Counted from the first letter of the stretch, positions 1 to 6,224 are shown. The stretch: 6,224 bases of DNA from JBHEKP01 sp041859375 (GCA_041859375.1 JBHEKP010000159.1:1-6224); one strand, 5' to 3'. Translations and numbers: made by a program. Notes: a model not told the origin generated them from the letters alone.

Positions 1-1
1 C

Positions 2-379
2 GGCCAGTACGACATGCGCATCAACCCCGCCGACGAGAACGAATTGTTCCTGCCAAGCGGCCTGGTCGCGGGTGATTTGCTGATGCGGGAGAAACTGCCC
101 ACGGCGCAGGGCACCTCCTTTCCGCGCCCCCGCCAGTTTCATGCTCACGGCTATGTGAACGAGATGAACGATGCGGTCCGCTGCGCCTTGGAACCCGGAC
201 GGCGGCCCGTGTCGGGCGCCATGCTCGCCTGGGACACCCTGGCCGTGCTGATGGCGGGCTATGAGTCGGCGGAAAAGGATTCGGCCTTCGTGGAGCTTTC
301 CGAACACCTCATGAGGCCCTTCCCGGACAGCGCCCTGCCCGATCCAAAGCACATTGAACCGGTACTGCAACGGATGTAA
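2..379 (+). CDS. Gfo/Idh/MocA-family oxidoreductase, C-terminal fragment
   Basis: This is the 3' end of a gene that begins before the window. The frame is open from base 2 and reads G-Q-Y-D before the first ATG at 14, so that ATG is internal rather than a start. About 125 residues are visible, ending at TAA (377-379). The region around 'AWDTLAVLMAGYESAEKDS' resembles the closing helix of Gfo/Idh/MocA proteins, where a segment with a conserved aromatic-E-S pattern ends the C-terminal alpha/beta domain. These enzymes are usually NAD(P)-dependent, act on sugars, inositols or related polyols, and are cytoplasmic or Tat-exported. The nucleotide-binding Rossmann domain lies outside the window, so cofactor, substrate and export cannot be judged. 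The next gene, a FetA-like ATPase, starts 6 bases after the stop in the same frame, which suggests co-transcription. The family call rests on the C-terminal pattern alone. Confidence 0.7.
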   Translation, partial: GQYDMRINPADENELFLPSGLVAGDLLMREKLPTAQGTSFPRPRQFHAHGYVNEMNDAVRCALEPGRRPVSGAMLAWDTLAVLMAGYESAEKDSAFVELSEHLMRPFPDSALPDPKHIEPVLQRM

Positions 380-385
380 GCGGAC

Positions 386-1057
386 ATGCCCCCCCTTCAC
401 CAGAAAAATGTGGATGAACACATCCTGCGCGCGGAGGCGCTTCAGGCGTCGGCGGACGGCGCAACCATCCTTGACGGTGTTTCCTTTGCCCTGGCACGGC
501 ATGAGAAAACGGCGGTTACCGGCCCCTCCGGTTCCGGAAAGTCCACCCTGCTCAAGTGTCTCGCCGGACTGGCCCCCATATCGGGGGGCAGCGTGCGGGT
601 GGACGGCGTTGCATTGAACGCTCAGAATGTCTGGGAACTACGGCGGCGCATGGCCTGGGTGCCCCAGGAACCCGACCTTGGAAACGGCACTGTTCACGAG
701 GCGCTGGAACGCCCCTTTGAGTACCGGGCAAACCGGCATCTTGTCGCCAGCCTGGGGCGCGTTCCCGCGCTGATGGAACAACTGCTCCTGCCCGCAGTCC
801 TGCTCAACAAGCCGGTGTCCACCCTGTCTGGCGGTGAAAAACAGCGCTTCGCGCTGTTGTCCGCCCTGCTGCTGGACCGGCCCATCCTCCTGCTGGACGA
901 GCCCACCTCCGCGCTGGACGCCGTATCGCGTGATGCGGTGTGCGCATGCCTTGCCGCCGCGCGGGATCTGTCCGTGCTGTGCGTCTCCCACGATCCCGCC
1001 GCCGCCGTCTTCTGCGGCCGAACGCTCGTCATGGAAGGCGGGAGGCTGATGCCATGA
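386..1057 (+). CDS. fetA: FetA (YbbL)-like ABC transporter ATP-binding protein
   Basis: This 223-residue protein is a complete single-domain ABC ATPase, close to the roughly 225 residues of E. coli FetA. Visible motifs are Walker A GPSGSGKS (46-53), a Q-loop glutamine (about 94, in WVPQEPDL), the signature LSGGEKQ (147-153), Walker B ILLLDE (167-172), a D-loop SALD (175-178) and the switch histidine H202 in SHD. All catalytic elements look intact. The specific assignment comes from the adjacent permease, which belongs to the UPF0014/FetB family and overlaps this gene by ATGA. The pair should form an inner-membrane transporter in which this subunit hydrolyses ATP on the cytoplasmic face. In E. 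coli, FetAB is tied to iron export and peroxide resistance; the substrate here is inferred. The start at 386 is the first in-frame ATG after the upstream stop and has only a weak purine-rich leader. A GTG at 410 is an alternative that would still keep the whole ABC domain. Confidence 0.88.
   Translation: MPPLHQKNVDEHILRAEALQASADGATILDGVSFALARHEKTAVTGPSGSGKSTLLKCLAGLAPISGGSVRVDGVALNAQNVWELRRRMAWVPQEPDLGNGTVHEALERPFEYRANRHLVASLGRVPALMEQLLLPAVLLNKPVSTLSGGEKQRFALLSALLLDRPILLLDEPTSALDAVSRDAVCACLAAARDLSVLCVSHDPAAAVFCGRTLVMEGGRLMP
1040..1045 (+). promoter_or_regulatory. Ribosome binding site for the fetB-like gene
   Basis: GGGAGG lies 8 bases before the ATG at 1054, inside the last codons of the fetA-like gene. 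It is a strong Shine-Dalgarno match. It supports 1054 as the permease start over the earlier in-frame ATG at 940, which lies inside the ATPase coding region. Confidence 0.8.
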
Positions 1058-1854
1058 ACGGCACCCCCGACATTGGCGCGTTCAACCTGGCCGCAGCCTA
1101 CCTGCTTGCCGTTCCACCGCTGATGATCGTGCTCTGGCTCGGCGCGCCCCTGGCGGGGCGCATCATTGCCGGGCTGGCGCGGATGACCCTGCAGCTTGTT
1201 CTCGTGGGGCTTTACCTTGAGGCGCTTTTCCGCTGGAACAACCCCTGGCTGACGCTGTTGTGGATTGGCGTGATGATCGGCGTCGCGGAAAGCTCCATCC
1301 TGCGCGGGTGCTCCCTTAAAATGCGGCGCTTCACGCTGCCCCTGGCCGCGGCCCTCGCCGCGGGAACCTTGCTCCCCCTGGGGGCCTTCCTGCTGATCAT
1401 ACTCCGGACCCAGCCGGTGCTGGACGCGCGCTACGCCGTGCCCATCGGCGGCATGATACTTGGGAACTGCCTCCGGGCTAACATTGTCGGCATCAACCAT
1501 TTTTTCGACGCGCTGCGCCGGAATGAAAAGACCCACCTGCTGGCACTGGCGCGCGGGGCGGGCCTTGCGGAGTCGCTCCGCCCCTGTTTCAGGGGCGCGA
1601 TCCAGGCCGCCCTCACCCCCACCATCGCCATGATGTCCACCATCGGCATCGTGTCGCTGCCGGGCATGATGACCGGTGTCATGCTCGGCGGGGCCGATCC
1701 GCTGGTCGCCATCAAATACCAGCTTGCCATCATGCTGGCCATCTTCTCCGGCACCGCCGTCACCGTCTTTTTGGGAATTTACCTCTCCATCAGGCCGGGA
1801 TTTGACGCCTATGGTTTGCTAAGGCGGGACAATTTCAGAAACGAACTCAAATAG
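1054..1854 (+). CDS. fetB: FetB (YbbM, UPF0014)-like ABC transporter permease
   Basis: This 266-residue membrane protein matches the UPF0014/FetB family, whose E. coli member has about 259 residues. Recognisable family segments are ARMTLQLVLVGLYL (42-55), the strongly conserved IGGMILGNCLRANIVGIN (131-148), and the stretch from LTPTIAMMSTIGIVSLPGMM (187-206) through TGVMLGGADPLVAIKYQ. Hydrophobic segments lie near 11-30, 43-58, 63-82, 94-117, 128-146, 186-210 and 217-244, about seven in all. The polar loop at about 150-180 may contact the ATPase. With the FetA-like ATPase it should form an inner-membrane transporter, implicated in E. coli in iron efflux under oxidative stress; the substrate here is not proven. 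The start at 1054 overlaps the ATPase stop as ATGA and is preceded by GGGAGG, so the two are translationally coupled. An upstream extension in this frame back to 940 would overlap the ATPase by more than 100 bases and is arginine-rich, so I rejected it. Confidence 0.9.
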   Translation: MNGTPDIGAFNLAAAYLLAVPPLMIVLWLGAPLAGRIIAGLARMTLQLVLVGLYLEALFRWNNPWLTLLWIGVMIGVAESSILRGCSLKMRRFTLPLAAALAAGTLLPLGAFLLIILRTQPVLDARYAVPIGGMILGNCLRANIVGINHFFDALRRNEKTHLLALARGAGLAESLRPCFRGAIQAALTPTIAMMSTIGIVSLPGMMTGVMLGGADPLVAIKYQLAIMLAIFSGTAVTVFLGIYLSIRPGFDAYGLLRRDNFRNELK

Positions 1855-1876
1855 TGCCGGGCGGCGCAGAAAAACA

Positions 1877-3139
1877 ATGAGCATGGTTTCACGTTTTTTT
1901 TCGTTCCTTCCCATTGCGGCGTGCCTGTTTCACTGTGTGGCCGTTGCGGCGGAGTCCGCCGCGCCGACTCCGTTGAAAACCGTCCTTGTCACCTGCGTGG
2001 ATTCGCAGGCCACCATGTATGGAACCTTTCAGAGCCACAACCAGAAGGTGGTTTCAAACGGTCGGGGCATCTTTATGACCCATGTGCGCACGCGCAACGA
2101 GGCCTACACGGCGCAGGAATGGCGGTTGTCGCACAGCACCGACGGAGGCAAAACATTTTCCACCCTGTACGAATCTGTTGATGCCACCAACCCGCCCGTG
2201 CTGGAAACGGACAGCCGGGACAATCTCTATCTGATACGGGTGGACTTTGTGGACAACAACGCTTACCTGTACCGGTTTCTTGCAGAAAAGGACCACAAAG
2301 ACCCGGCCATTACCGTCATCCCCGGCGGGGCGGCGGGCAAATACGCCGCCATGCTGGACGAGCCGCGCGAATGTCTCTACTTTTTCTCCCACAACAACTC
2401 TTTCCACGTCATCGGTCTGGATGGCACGGTGAAGTCAAGCCGCACCCTGCTGCAGGGCGGCCAGAACGCCGTCCTGCAATATCCCTCCCTGTCACTCACG
2501 CCGGAAGGGGTGCTGCACGCCGCATGGACCACAGTGAAACACAATGAGTACCTGTACTGGGACATCCACCACATGCTGTCCCCGGACGGCGGCGAAACCT
2601 GGAAAAACCTGGACGGCACGGCGCTCACCCCGCCTATTGTGGCCGACGACACCGGTCCGGCCCTGCTGGTGAGCGGCACGGACGAATTTGAGTCGCACAC
2701 CTGGCTGTCCAACTTCATCACCAAGGAGGGAAAACTTCATTTCCTTTACCTGTACCGGGGCGAACCCGCCCGCGAGCATTACATTCGTTACGATATTGCC
2801 TCGGGAAAAAGGGAAACGGACGTGTTCCCGGAATTCAAGGGGGAATCACTCTCCCTTCAAGGGTTGGACGGACTCTTTTCCGCACCGGAAAAAGCGGGCG
2901 GGCCGCTTTACTGTGTCTGCAACCGGGAGGGGAACCTGGCCTGCCTGGTCAGCCTGGACAACGGCGTCACGTGGCATGATCATGCCGTGTCGGCTGAAAA
3001 ATTCACGCTGTATGCCGTGGGCGGCTGCCGCCGCACCACCGCCGACGGGCACGTGATTGGCTCCTTCACGGCGATGGGGGATGACAAGGCCGTGCCGCCC
3101 GTCCCGGAGAAGGTTTACTTTTTCAGCATTGCCCCATGA
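1877..3139 (+). CDS. Secreted BNR/Asp-box repeat protein (sialidase-like beta-propeller)
   Basis: This 420-residue protein begins with a signal peptide: short n-region MSMVSR, a hydrophobic stretch 7-25 and a plausible signal peptidase I site after VAA (23-25). IAAC (13-16) resembles a lipobox, but the hydrophobic stretch continues past it, so secretion or periplasmic release seems likelier than lipidation. Three Asp-box motifs (SxDxGxTW type) are visible: STDGGKTF (87-94), SPDGGETW (235-242) and SLDNGVTW (359-366). Such motifs mark beta-hairpin turns in sialidase-type six-bladed propellers. I see no FRIP-like N-terminal motif or clear arginine triad, so sialidase activity is doubtful; it may be another glycosidase, a carbohydrate-binding propeller or an uncharacterised exported protein. 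It starts 22 bases after the permease gene with a weak, A-rich leader. The second in-frame ATG at 1883 is an equally possible start. Its 3' end overlaps the convergent pyruvyl transferase gene by 17 bases. Confidence 0.8.
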   Translation: MSMVSRFFSFLPIAACLFHCVAVAAESAAPTPLKTVLVTCVDSQATMYGTFQSHNQKVVSNGRGIFMTHVRTRNEAYTAQEWRLSHSTDGGKTFSTLYESVDATNPPVLETDSRDNLYLIRVDFVDNNAYLYRFLAEKDHKDPAITVIPGGAAGKYAAMLDEPRECLYFFSHNNSFHVIGLDGTVKSSRTLLQGGQNAVLQYPSLSLTPEGVLHAAWTTVKHNEYLYWDIHHMLSPDGGETWKNLDGTALTPPIVADDTGPALLVSGTDEFESHTWLSNFITKEGKLHFLYLYRGEPAREHYIRYDIASGKRETDVFPEFKGESLSLQGLDGLFSAPEKAGGPLYCVCNREGNLACLVSLDNGVTWHDHAVSAEKFTLYAVGGCRRTTADGHVIGSFTAMGDDKAVPPVPEKVYFFSIAP

Positions 3140-4304
3140 CGCGTGCCAGTTCCGCCGGTGTTTTCCGCGCGTCCTCCTTCAGCCGGTCTATCCGCGCTGT
3201 GAAGCCGGGCATGATTTTATCCCTGCCGTCGCGGAGCTGAACCGCCCCCGCCAGCACCTTTTCGCAGGAAAAGTCGCCGTCAATCTCCACCACATACTCC
3301 GCCATCCCGGCCATTTCCATGAAGTGGCGGACCTTGGGCGCGTAATTGAGGGCCACGCAGGGCGTGCCCGCGGACATGGCAAGAATCTGGCAGTGGAGGC
3401 GCATGCCGATCATCATTTCGGACATGCCCATCGCCGCCGTCAGCATGCGGTGATCATAATGCCTGCATTTGTACAGCGCCGCCAGCCCCGGACGGTCGGC
3501 ACCCTCCAGCACCTCCTCCATCACCGCCTCATCCATGTGGTGCGTGCATATCATGATGACCTTGTGCTTCCACTCGTCCGTGATGACACGGACAAAACGC
3601 ACGATCTCGGATATAAAACGGTTGCGGTCCACCCCCTTCGCATCGGCCCTGTGGGTCCAGTCCGCAATGTATGCGTTGAGGTTCAGCGCGACATAAGGAC
3701 CGGCTCCCAGATCCCCCTCCACTTTCTTGCGCATAAAGGCGGTGGTTTCTTCCGAAACGAGTTGGTTTAACGCGGTGTCGGCGGCCAGCACATGGGGCTT
3801 GTGAACGCCCAGCGCCTCCATGATCCCCACTGAGGCCTCCTCGCGCAGCGTGATGCCATCCGCCATTTCAAGAAGTTTCCGCACCACCACCCGGCCCTTG
3901 GTCGTGGTAACCGGACCCACGCCCACCCCGTAATAGAAAATCTTCTTACCCAACATGCACGCCAGGGGAAGAGCCAGCATGAGTGTGGAAAGGTAGTTGT
4001 AAAGGGGGTTCCAGAATTTCTTGTCAAAAAGAATGGCCTGGGTAATCAGCACGGCGTCGCACCGTGCCACGGACAAAAGCACAGGCAGGCCAAAGGACTT
4101 GACGCTCAGGTTCCACGGCAGGGTGGCCACCGGCTCCAGCGGAAGCCCCGGATAGGTCTCCCGGATGAATTTCGGGTTAATCGTGGGCACCTCGCACACG
4201 GCATCCGGAAAATATTCCGCGATTTCACGGGCCAGATTCTCCAGAATCGCCGAATCCCCCGCGTTCCTGCCGGTAAACGATCCAATGACACAAAAGCGTC
4301 TCAT
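3123..4304 (-). CDS. Polysaccharide pyruvyl transferase family protein
   Basis: This 393-residue protein fits the polysaccharide pyruvyl transferase family (CsaB/WcaK-like), which transfers pyruvate from phosphoenolpyruvate to sugars to make ketals on exopolysaccharides or cell-wall glycans. The N-terminal motif GSFTGRNAGDSAIL (8-21) has the family's N-x-GD-x-AI pattern. A second domain carries MIGMRLHCQILAMSAGTPCV (298-317), followed by ALNYAPKVRHFME, including R302, H304, P315, Y321 and K324 of the usual R-x-H and Y-x-x-K signature. There is no signal peptide, so it should act in the cytoplasm. The start at 4304 is chosen because an AAGGA ribosome binding site lies 6 bases upstream, the protein then begins directly at the first beta-strand (MRRFCVIGSF), and the start overlaps the upstream stop as ATGA. 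The same frame stays open to an ATG at 4424, but those 40 residues are charged, non-family sequence antisense to no gene and overlapping the upstream gene. The sugar acceptor is unknown. Confidence 0.88.
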   Translation of the reverse strand: MRRFCVIGSFTGRNAGDSAILENLAREIAEYFPDAVCEVPTINPKFIRETYPGLPLEPVATLPWNLSVKSFGLPVLLSVARCDAVLITQAILFDKKFWNPLYNYLSTLMLALPLACMLGKKIFYYGVGVGPVTTTKGRVVVRKLLEMADGITLREEASVGIMEALGVHKPHVLAADTALNQLVSEETTAFMRKKVEGDLGAGPYVALNLNAYIADWTHRADAKGVDRNRFISEIVRFVRVITDEWKHKVIMICTHHMDEAVMEEVLEGADRPGLAALYKCRHYDHRMLTAAMGMSEMMIGMRLHCQILAMSAGTPCVALNYAPKVRHFMEMAGMAEYVVEIDGDFSCEKVLAGAVQLRDGRDKIMPGFTARIDRLKEDARKTPAELARVMGQC

Positions 4305-5671
4305 CCTGTTTCCTTCCCGCCGCGTCCGCCGCCTTTCCGTTTCCTCATCCACCGCAACACACGCGTCAGCGTCACCAGCGGCATCAGGCGCGGCACCCAT
4401 CTGAGGCGGGGCGTCGCCGTGCACGCGCAGTTCACGAATTGAAACAGCGCGTAAGCCAGCCCCCGCAGCCCTGTTTTAACGGGCCATGTTTCCATGCCCT
4501 TGTCCTCGGGCATCGGCCATGAAAACAATGGCGCGGCGAACCCGAACACACGGCGCATGTTTTTTTGGTTGAGGTATTTTCCGTAAATCTGCTGACGCTG
4601 CGCCTGGTAGACCTTTTCCGGGGACAGGGGCTCCACCTGAAGCAGGCCCTCTTGGGCCGCGCCCGCCAGCAACGCCTCCCCGGCTTCTGTGCGGGTGATG
4701 AGCAGCGACCGCCCCTCCCTGTCCCCGCTGAATTCGGGCAGCCATGCGTCGCCTGCGGTGATGTCGGCGAGTATCCCCAGCGGGTCGGAACAGAGAAGGC
4801 AGTACGGCGGGGTGTACTGGTAAAACTTCCACATGGACATATAGACGGGATGGGGAAAGACAAAAGCCTTCTCCTCACCCGTGGTCAGCCGGTAGCGGAA
4901 GGTGCCCGGCCAGCCGTCACCGCGCATCCGCACCGATTCCAACTTGTCCGGATCCATGCCCATGCGCGACATGAAGGCGGTTTGCAGACCGAGGGAGGCC
5001 GTGCGCCCGCAGATGAGGGAAATGGTCAGCCCTATCCTCTCAGGGCGCACCACCTTTAACCGCACCGCCTTCATCAGTGAGGCGATGTGGCAGGGAAGTC
5101 CGACAACTGCCACGCGCCCCTTGAACCCCTTTAACGTCCGCGCAATCGAGAGTACCGGGTTTGACAGGTACACCGAACCGGCGCTGTCCAAAATCTCCTC
5201 TTTTGTGGTGGCGATTTTGAAGGACGGAACGAGCCCGTCCAGTTTGGAGACCACCGCGCCGTCTATCATTCCGGTGTCAAGGGCGCGGCACAACAACGTG
5301 GACACGCTCCCGCCCGATGCGGACCGGGCGCGAAGCGCCGGAGCAACGGCATGGGCCGCCCAAATGCCGCGGCAAACGCCCTGCTCGTTGCCCTGGTATT
5401 TCTCCCCAAAACGCCATGAATGCAGTTCGGGCCAGTCAATCCCCTCCCCCGCGCACACCATGCTGCAAAGGTGGCAGGACGCGGCGCACCGGGTCTTGTC
5501 AACCTGCGGATAGAAGTTTCCCTCCGCATCCCTGGAAAGGGAAATCGCCTCTTTTGGGCAGACCGCCTCGCACAGGCCGCACTGGGAGCACACCGACGGC
5601 GCGCCGTTCACATGGTTGGTGGTTTTAAACCGGGGAAGAGCATGGTCTTTGCAGGTGGATTCACTGTTCAT
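4301..5671 (-). CDS. FrhB-like iron-sulfur protein (coenzyme F420 hydrogenase/dehydrogenase beta subunit family)
   Basis: From the start at 5671 this is a 456-residue protein. An N-terminal ferredoxin domain has cluster I cysteines C28, C31, C34 and C38 (CSQCGLCEAVCPKEAI) and a second group C62, C66, C69, C73. The FrhB-type N- and C-terminal domains follow, with GLPCHIASL (191-199), ICGRTASLGLQ (220-230) and the diagnostic CLLCSDPLGILADITAGDAW (291-310). FrhB proteins carry FAD and Fe-S clusters and reduce or oxidise F420. Homologues in polysaccharide clusters occur in many bacteria without an established F420 role, often next to pyruvyl transferases, so the function here is unknown and likely a redox step on a glycan or its precursor. 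The C-terminus is basic and glycine-rich. The start at 5671 overlaps the flippase end by 11 bases; ATGs at 5707 and 5749 would overlap it further and add non-family sequence. The stop overlaps the pyruvyl transferase start by 4 bases. Confidence 0.85.
   Translation of the reverse strand: MNSESTCKDHALPRFKTTNHVNGAPSVCSQCGLCEAVCPKEAISLSRDAEGNFYPQVDKTRCAASCHLCSMVCAGEGIDWPELHSWRFGEKYQGNEQGVCRGIWAAHAVAPALRARSASGGSVSTLLCRALDTGMIDGAVVSKLDGLVPSFKIATTKEEILDSAGSVYLSNPVLSIARTLKGFKGRVAVVGLPCHIASLMKAVRLKVVRPERIGLTISLICGRTASLGLQTAFMSRMGMDPDKLESVRMRGDGWPGTFRYRLTTGEEKAFVFPHPVYMSMWKFYQYTPPYCLLCSDPLGILADITAGDAWLPEFSGDREGRSLLITRTEAGEALLAGAAQEGLLQVEPLSPEKVYQAQRQQIYGKYLNQKNMRRVFGFAAPLFSWPMPEDKGMETWPVKTGLRGLAYALFQFVNCACTATPRLRWVPRLMPLVTLTRVLRWMRKRKGGGRGGKETG
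4311..4315 (-). promoter_or_regulatory. Ribosome binding site for the pyruvyl transferase gene
   Basis: On the minus strand AAGGA (within GGGAAGGAAAC) lies 6 bases before the ATG at 4304. It decides the start against the in-frame ATG at 4424. The site is inside the 3' end of the FrhB-like gene, where it contributes to that protein's Gly/Lys-rich tail. Confidence 0.75.
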
Positions 5672-6224
5672 GGCATGAACCCGTCCGGGACTGGCCGGCT
5701 GTGGCATATGCTTCCGGGGGAATCCACAGTGTCCGACACGCCTCCACATAGGTCAGGACGACATAGGGGATGTAGGCTAGGGAGGTGGCGATTGCGGCGC
5801 CGTTCGCGCCCATTTTTGGGATAAGCAGCAGGTTCAGTGCGAAATTCAGTCCTACGGACAGCACAAGATAACCGCACCGCCTCCACGCCCTGCCGCGGTA
5901 GTCCAAAATGCCGGAATACACCCGGGAAATACTGTAAAAAAAGATGAAGGGGGTCAGCAGGCGCATGGGTGTGGCGGCCTCCGCAAACTGTCCCCCGAAA
6001 AGGAGCGGCATGAAAATACCCGCGCCCAGAAGGATGAACACGCAAAGGCCCGCGTAGACAACAACAGCGATAAACATCAACCGCCGCAGGATTTTCCTCA
6101 AACGGGGGATTTCCGCCGGATCCATGTTGGCGAAAACCTGTAGGGTTCCCATCGCCAGCAGCAGGCCTCCGTGCATCATGCGCGCCGATATCTCCTTGGC
6201 GGGCGCGTAGATGCCCACCTCCGC
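5661..6224 (-). CDS. Polysaccharide flippase (Wzx/MATE-like), C-terminal fragment
   Basis: The gene begins to the right of the window; 187 residues of the C-terminal part are visible, ending at TGA (5661-5663). The first visible residues, AEVGIYAPAKEISARM, match the start of an internal flippase repeat ('G-x-Y-x-x-A'), so the GTG at 6218 is an internal valine codon and not a start. Hydrophobic segments lie near 18-33, 49-73, 88-104, 117-136 and 143-161. Family-like features include MPLLFGGQFAEAATPMRLL (72-90) and LLLIPKMGANGAAIATSL (132-149), the latter being the typical 'P-K-x-G-x-x-GAA-x-A-T' stretch of O-antigen/exopolysaccharide flippases. Such proteins move undecaprenyl-linked oligosaccharides from the cytoplasmic to the periplasmic face of the inner membrane. 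The gene overlaps the FrhB-like gene by 11 bases, which puts it in the same operon. The transported glycan is unknown. Confidence 0.85.
   Translation of the reverse strand, partial: AEVGIYAPAKEISARMMHGGLLLAMGTLQVFANMDPAEIPRLRKILRRLMFIAVVVYAGLCVFILLGAGIFMPLLFGGQFAEAATPMRLLTPFIFFYSISRVYSGILDYRGRAWRRCGYLVLSVGLNFALNLLLIPKMGANGAAIATSLAYIPYVVLTYVEACRTLWIPPEAYATAGQSRTGSCHEQ

Noticed and set aside
940..1053. Upstream start at 940 for the FetB-like permease
   Set aside because: It would overlap the ATPase by 118 bases and add an arginine-rich stretch before the first membrane segment; 1054 has a strong ribosome binding site.
694..1536. Minus-strand open frame of 280 codons
   Set aside because: It lies fully antisense to the FetA/FetB-like genes, has a low-complexity Gln/Arg/Gly-rich translation without family motifs, and is explained by the high GC content of the real genes.
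3057..3770. Plus-strand open frame of 237 codons
   Set aside because: It is antisense to the pyruvyl transferase gene, whose motifs and ribosome binding site are clear; the His/Arg-rich translation matches nothing I recognise.
4305..4424. N-terminal extension of the pyruvyl transferase to the ATG at 4424
   Set aside because: The added 40 residues are charged and unlike the family, and overlap the upstream gene; the ATG at 4304 has an AAGGA site and an ATGA overlap.
4902..5513. Plus-strand open frame of 203 codons
   Set aside because: It is antisense to the FrhB-like gene, which carries diagnostic cysteine motifs; no ribosome binding site or domain supports the antisense frame.
5672..5749. 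N-terminal extension of the FrhB-like protein to ATG 5707 or 5749
   Set aside because: These starts lie deeper inside the flippase gene and add sequence without family character; the start at 5671 leaves a short N-terminal leader before the first cysteine cluster, typical of the family.
1..6224. CRISPR array, tRNA, rRNA, insertion sequence or attachment site
   Set aside because: No regularly spaced repeats, cloverleaf-like sequence, transposase motifs or terminal inverted repeats were seen on reading; nearly all bases are accounted for by coding genes.

Overview
The window is gene-dense, GC-rich bacterial DNA (roughly 60% GC by eye). It has seven protein-coding genes, no RNA gene, no mobile element and no intergenic gap longer than 22 bases. 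The organism cannot be fixed from this sequence. A Gfo/Idh/MocA-type oxidoreductase, a secreted BNR/Asp-box protein and an exopolysaccharide module, all at high GC, would fit a Planctomycetes/Verrucomicrobia/Lentisphaerae-like or Hydrogenedentes-like environmental bacterium. That is inference from gene content only.

Plus-strand half (1-3139): four genes run head to tail. The first is the C-terminal end of a Gfo/Idh/MocA-family oxidoreductase, cut by the window start. Six bases after its stop comes a FetA (YbbL)-like ABC ATPase, which overlaps a FetB (YbbM, UPF0014)-like permease by ATGA. Together these two should form a membrane transporter of the FetAB type, linked in E. coli to iron export and oxidative-stress resistance. 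After a 22-base gap comes a secreted protein with three Asp-box (BNR) motifs, probably a beta-propeller. The spacing leaves little room for internal promoters, so the four genes may share a transcript.

Minus-strand half (6224-3123): three genes are read right to left. They are a Wzx/MATE-type polysaccharide flippase (N-terminus outside the window), a FrhB-like iron-sulfur protein with an N-terminal two-cluster ferredoxin domain, and a polysaccharide pyruvyl transferase family protein. Neighbouring genes overlap by 11 and 4 bases, so they are almost certainly one translationally coupled operon. It is probably the end of a larger exopolysaccharide or surface-glycan cluster lying to the right. 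The pyruvyl transferase would modify the glycan with pyruvate ketals, the flippase would export lipid-linked repeat units, and the FrhB-like protein has an unknown redox role.

The two halves converge, and their last genes overlap tail to tail by 17 bases (3123-3139), leaving no separate terminator region. I found no convincing undescribed system. The points most worth following are the FrhB-like/pyruvyl transferase pair, the Asp-box protein that lacks an obvious sialidase active site, and the in-frame junction between the oxidoreductase and the FetA-like ATPase.
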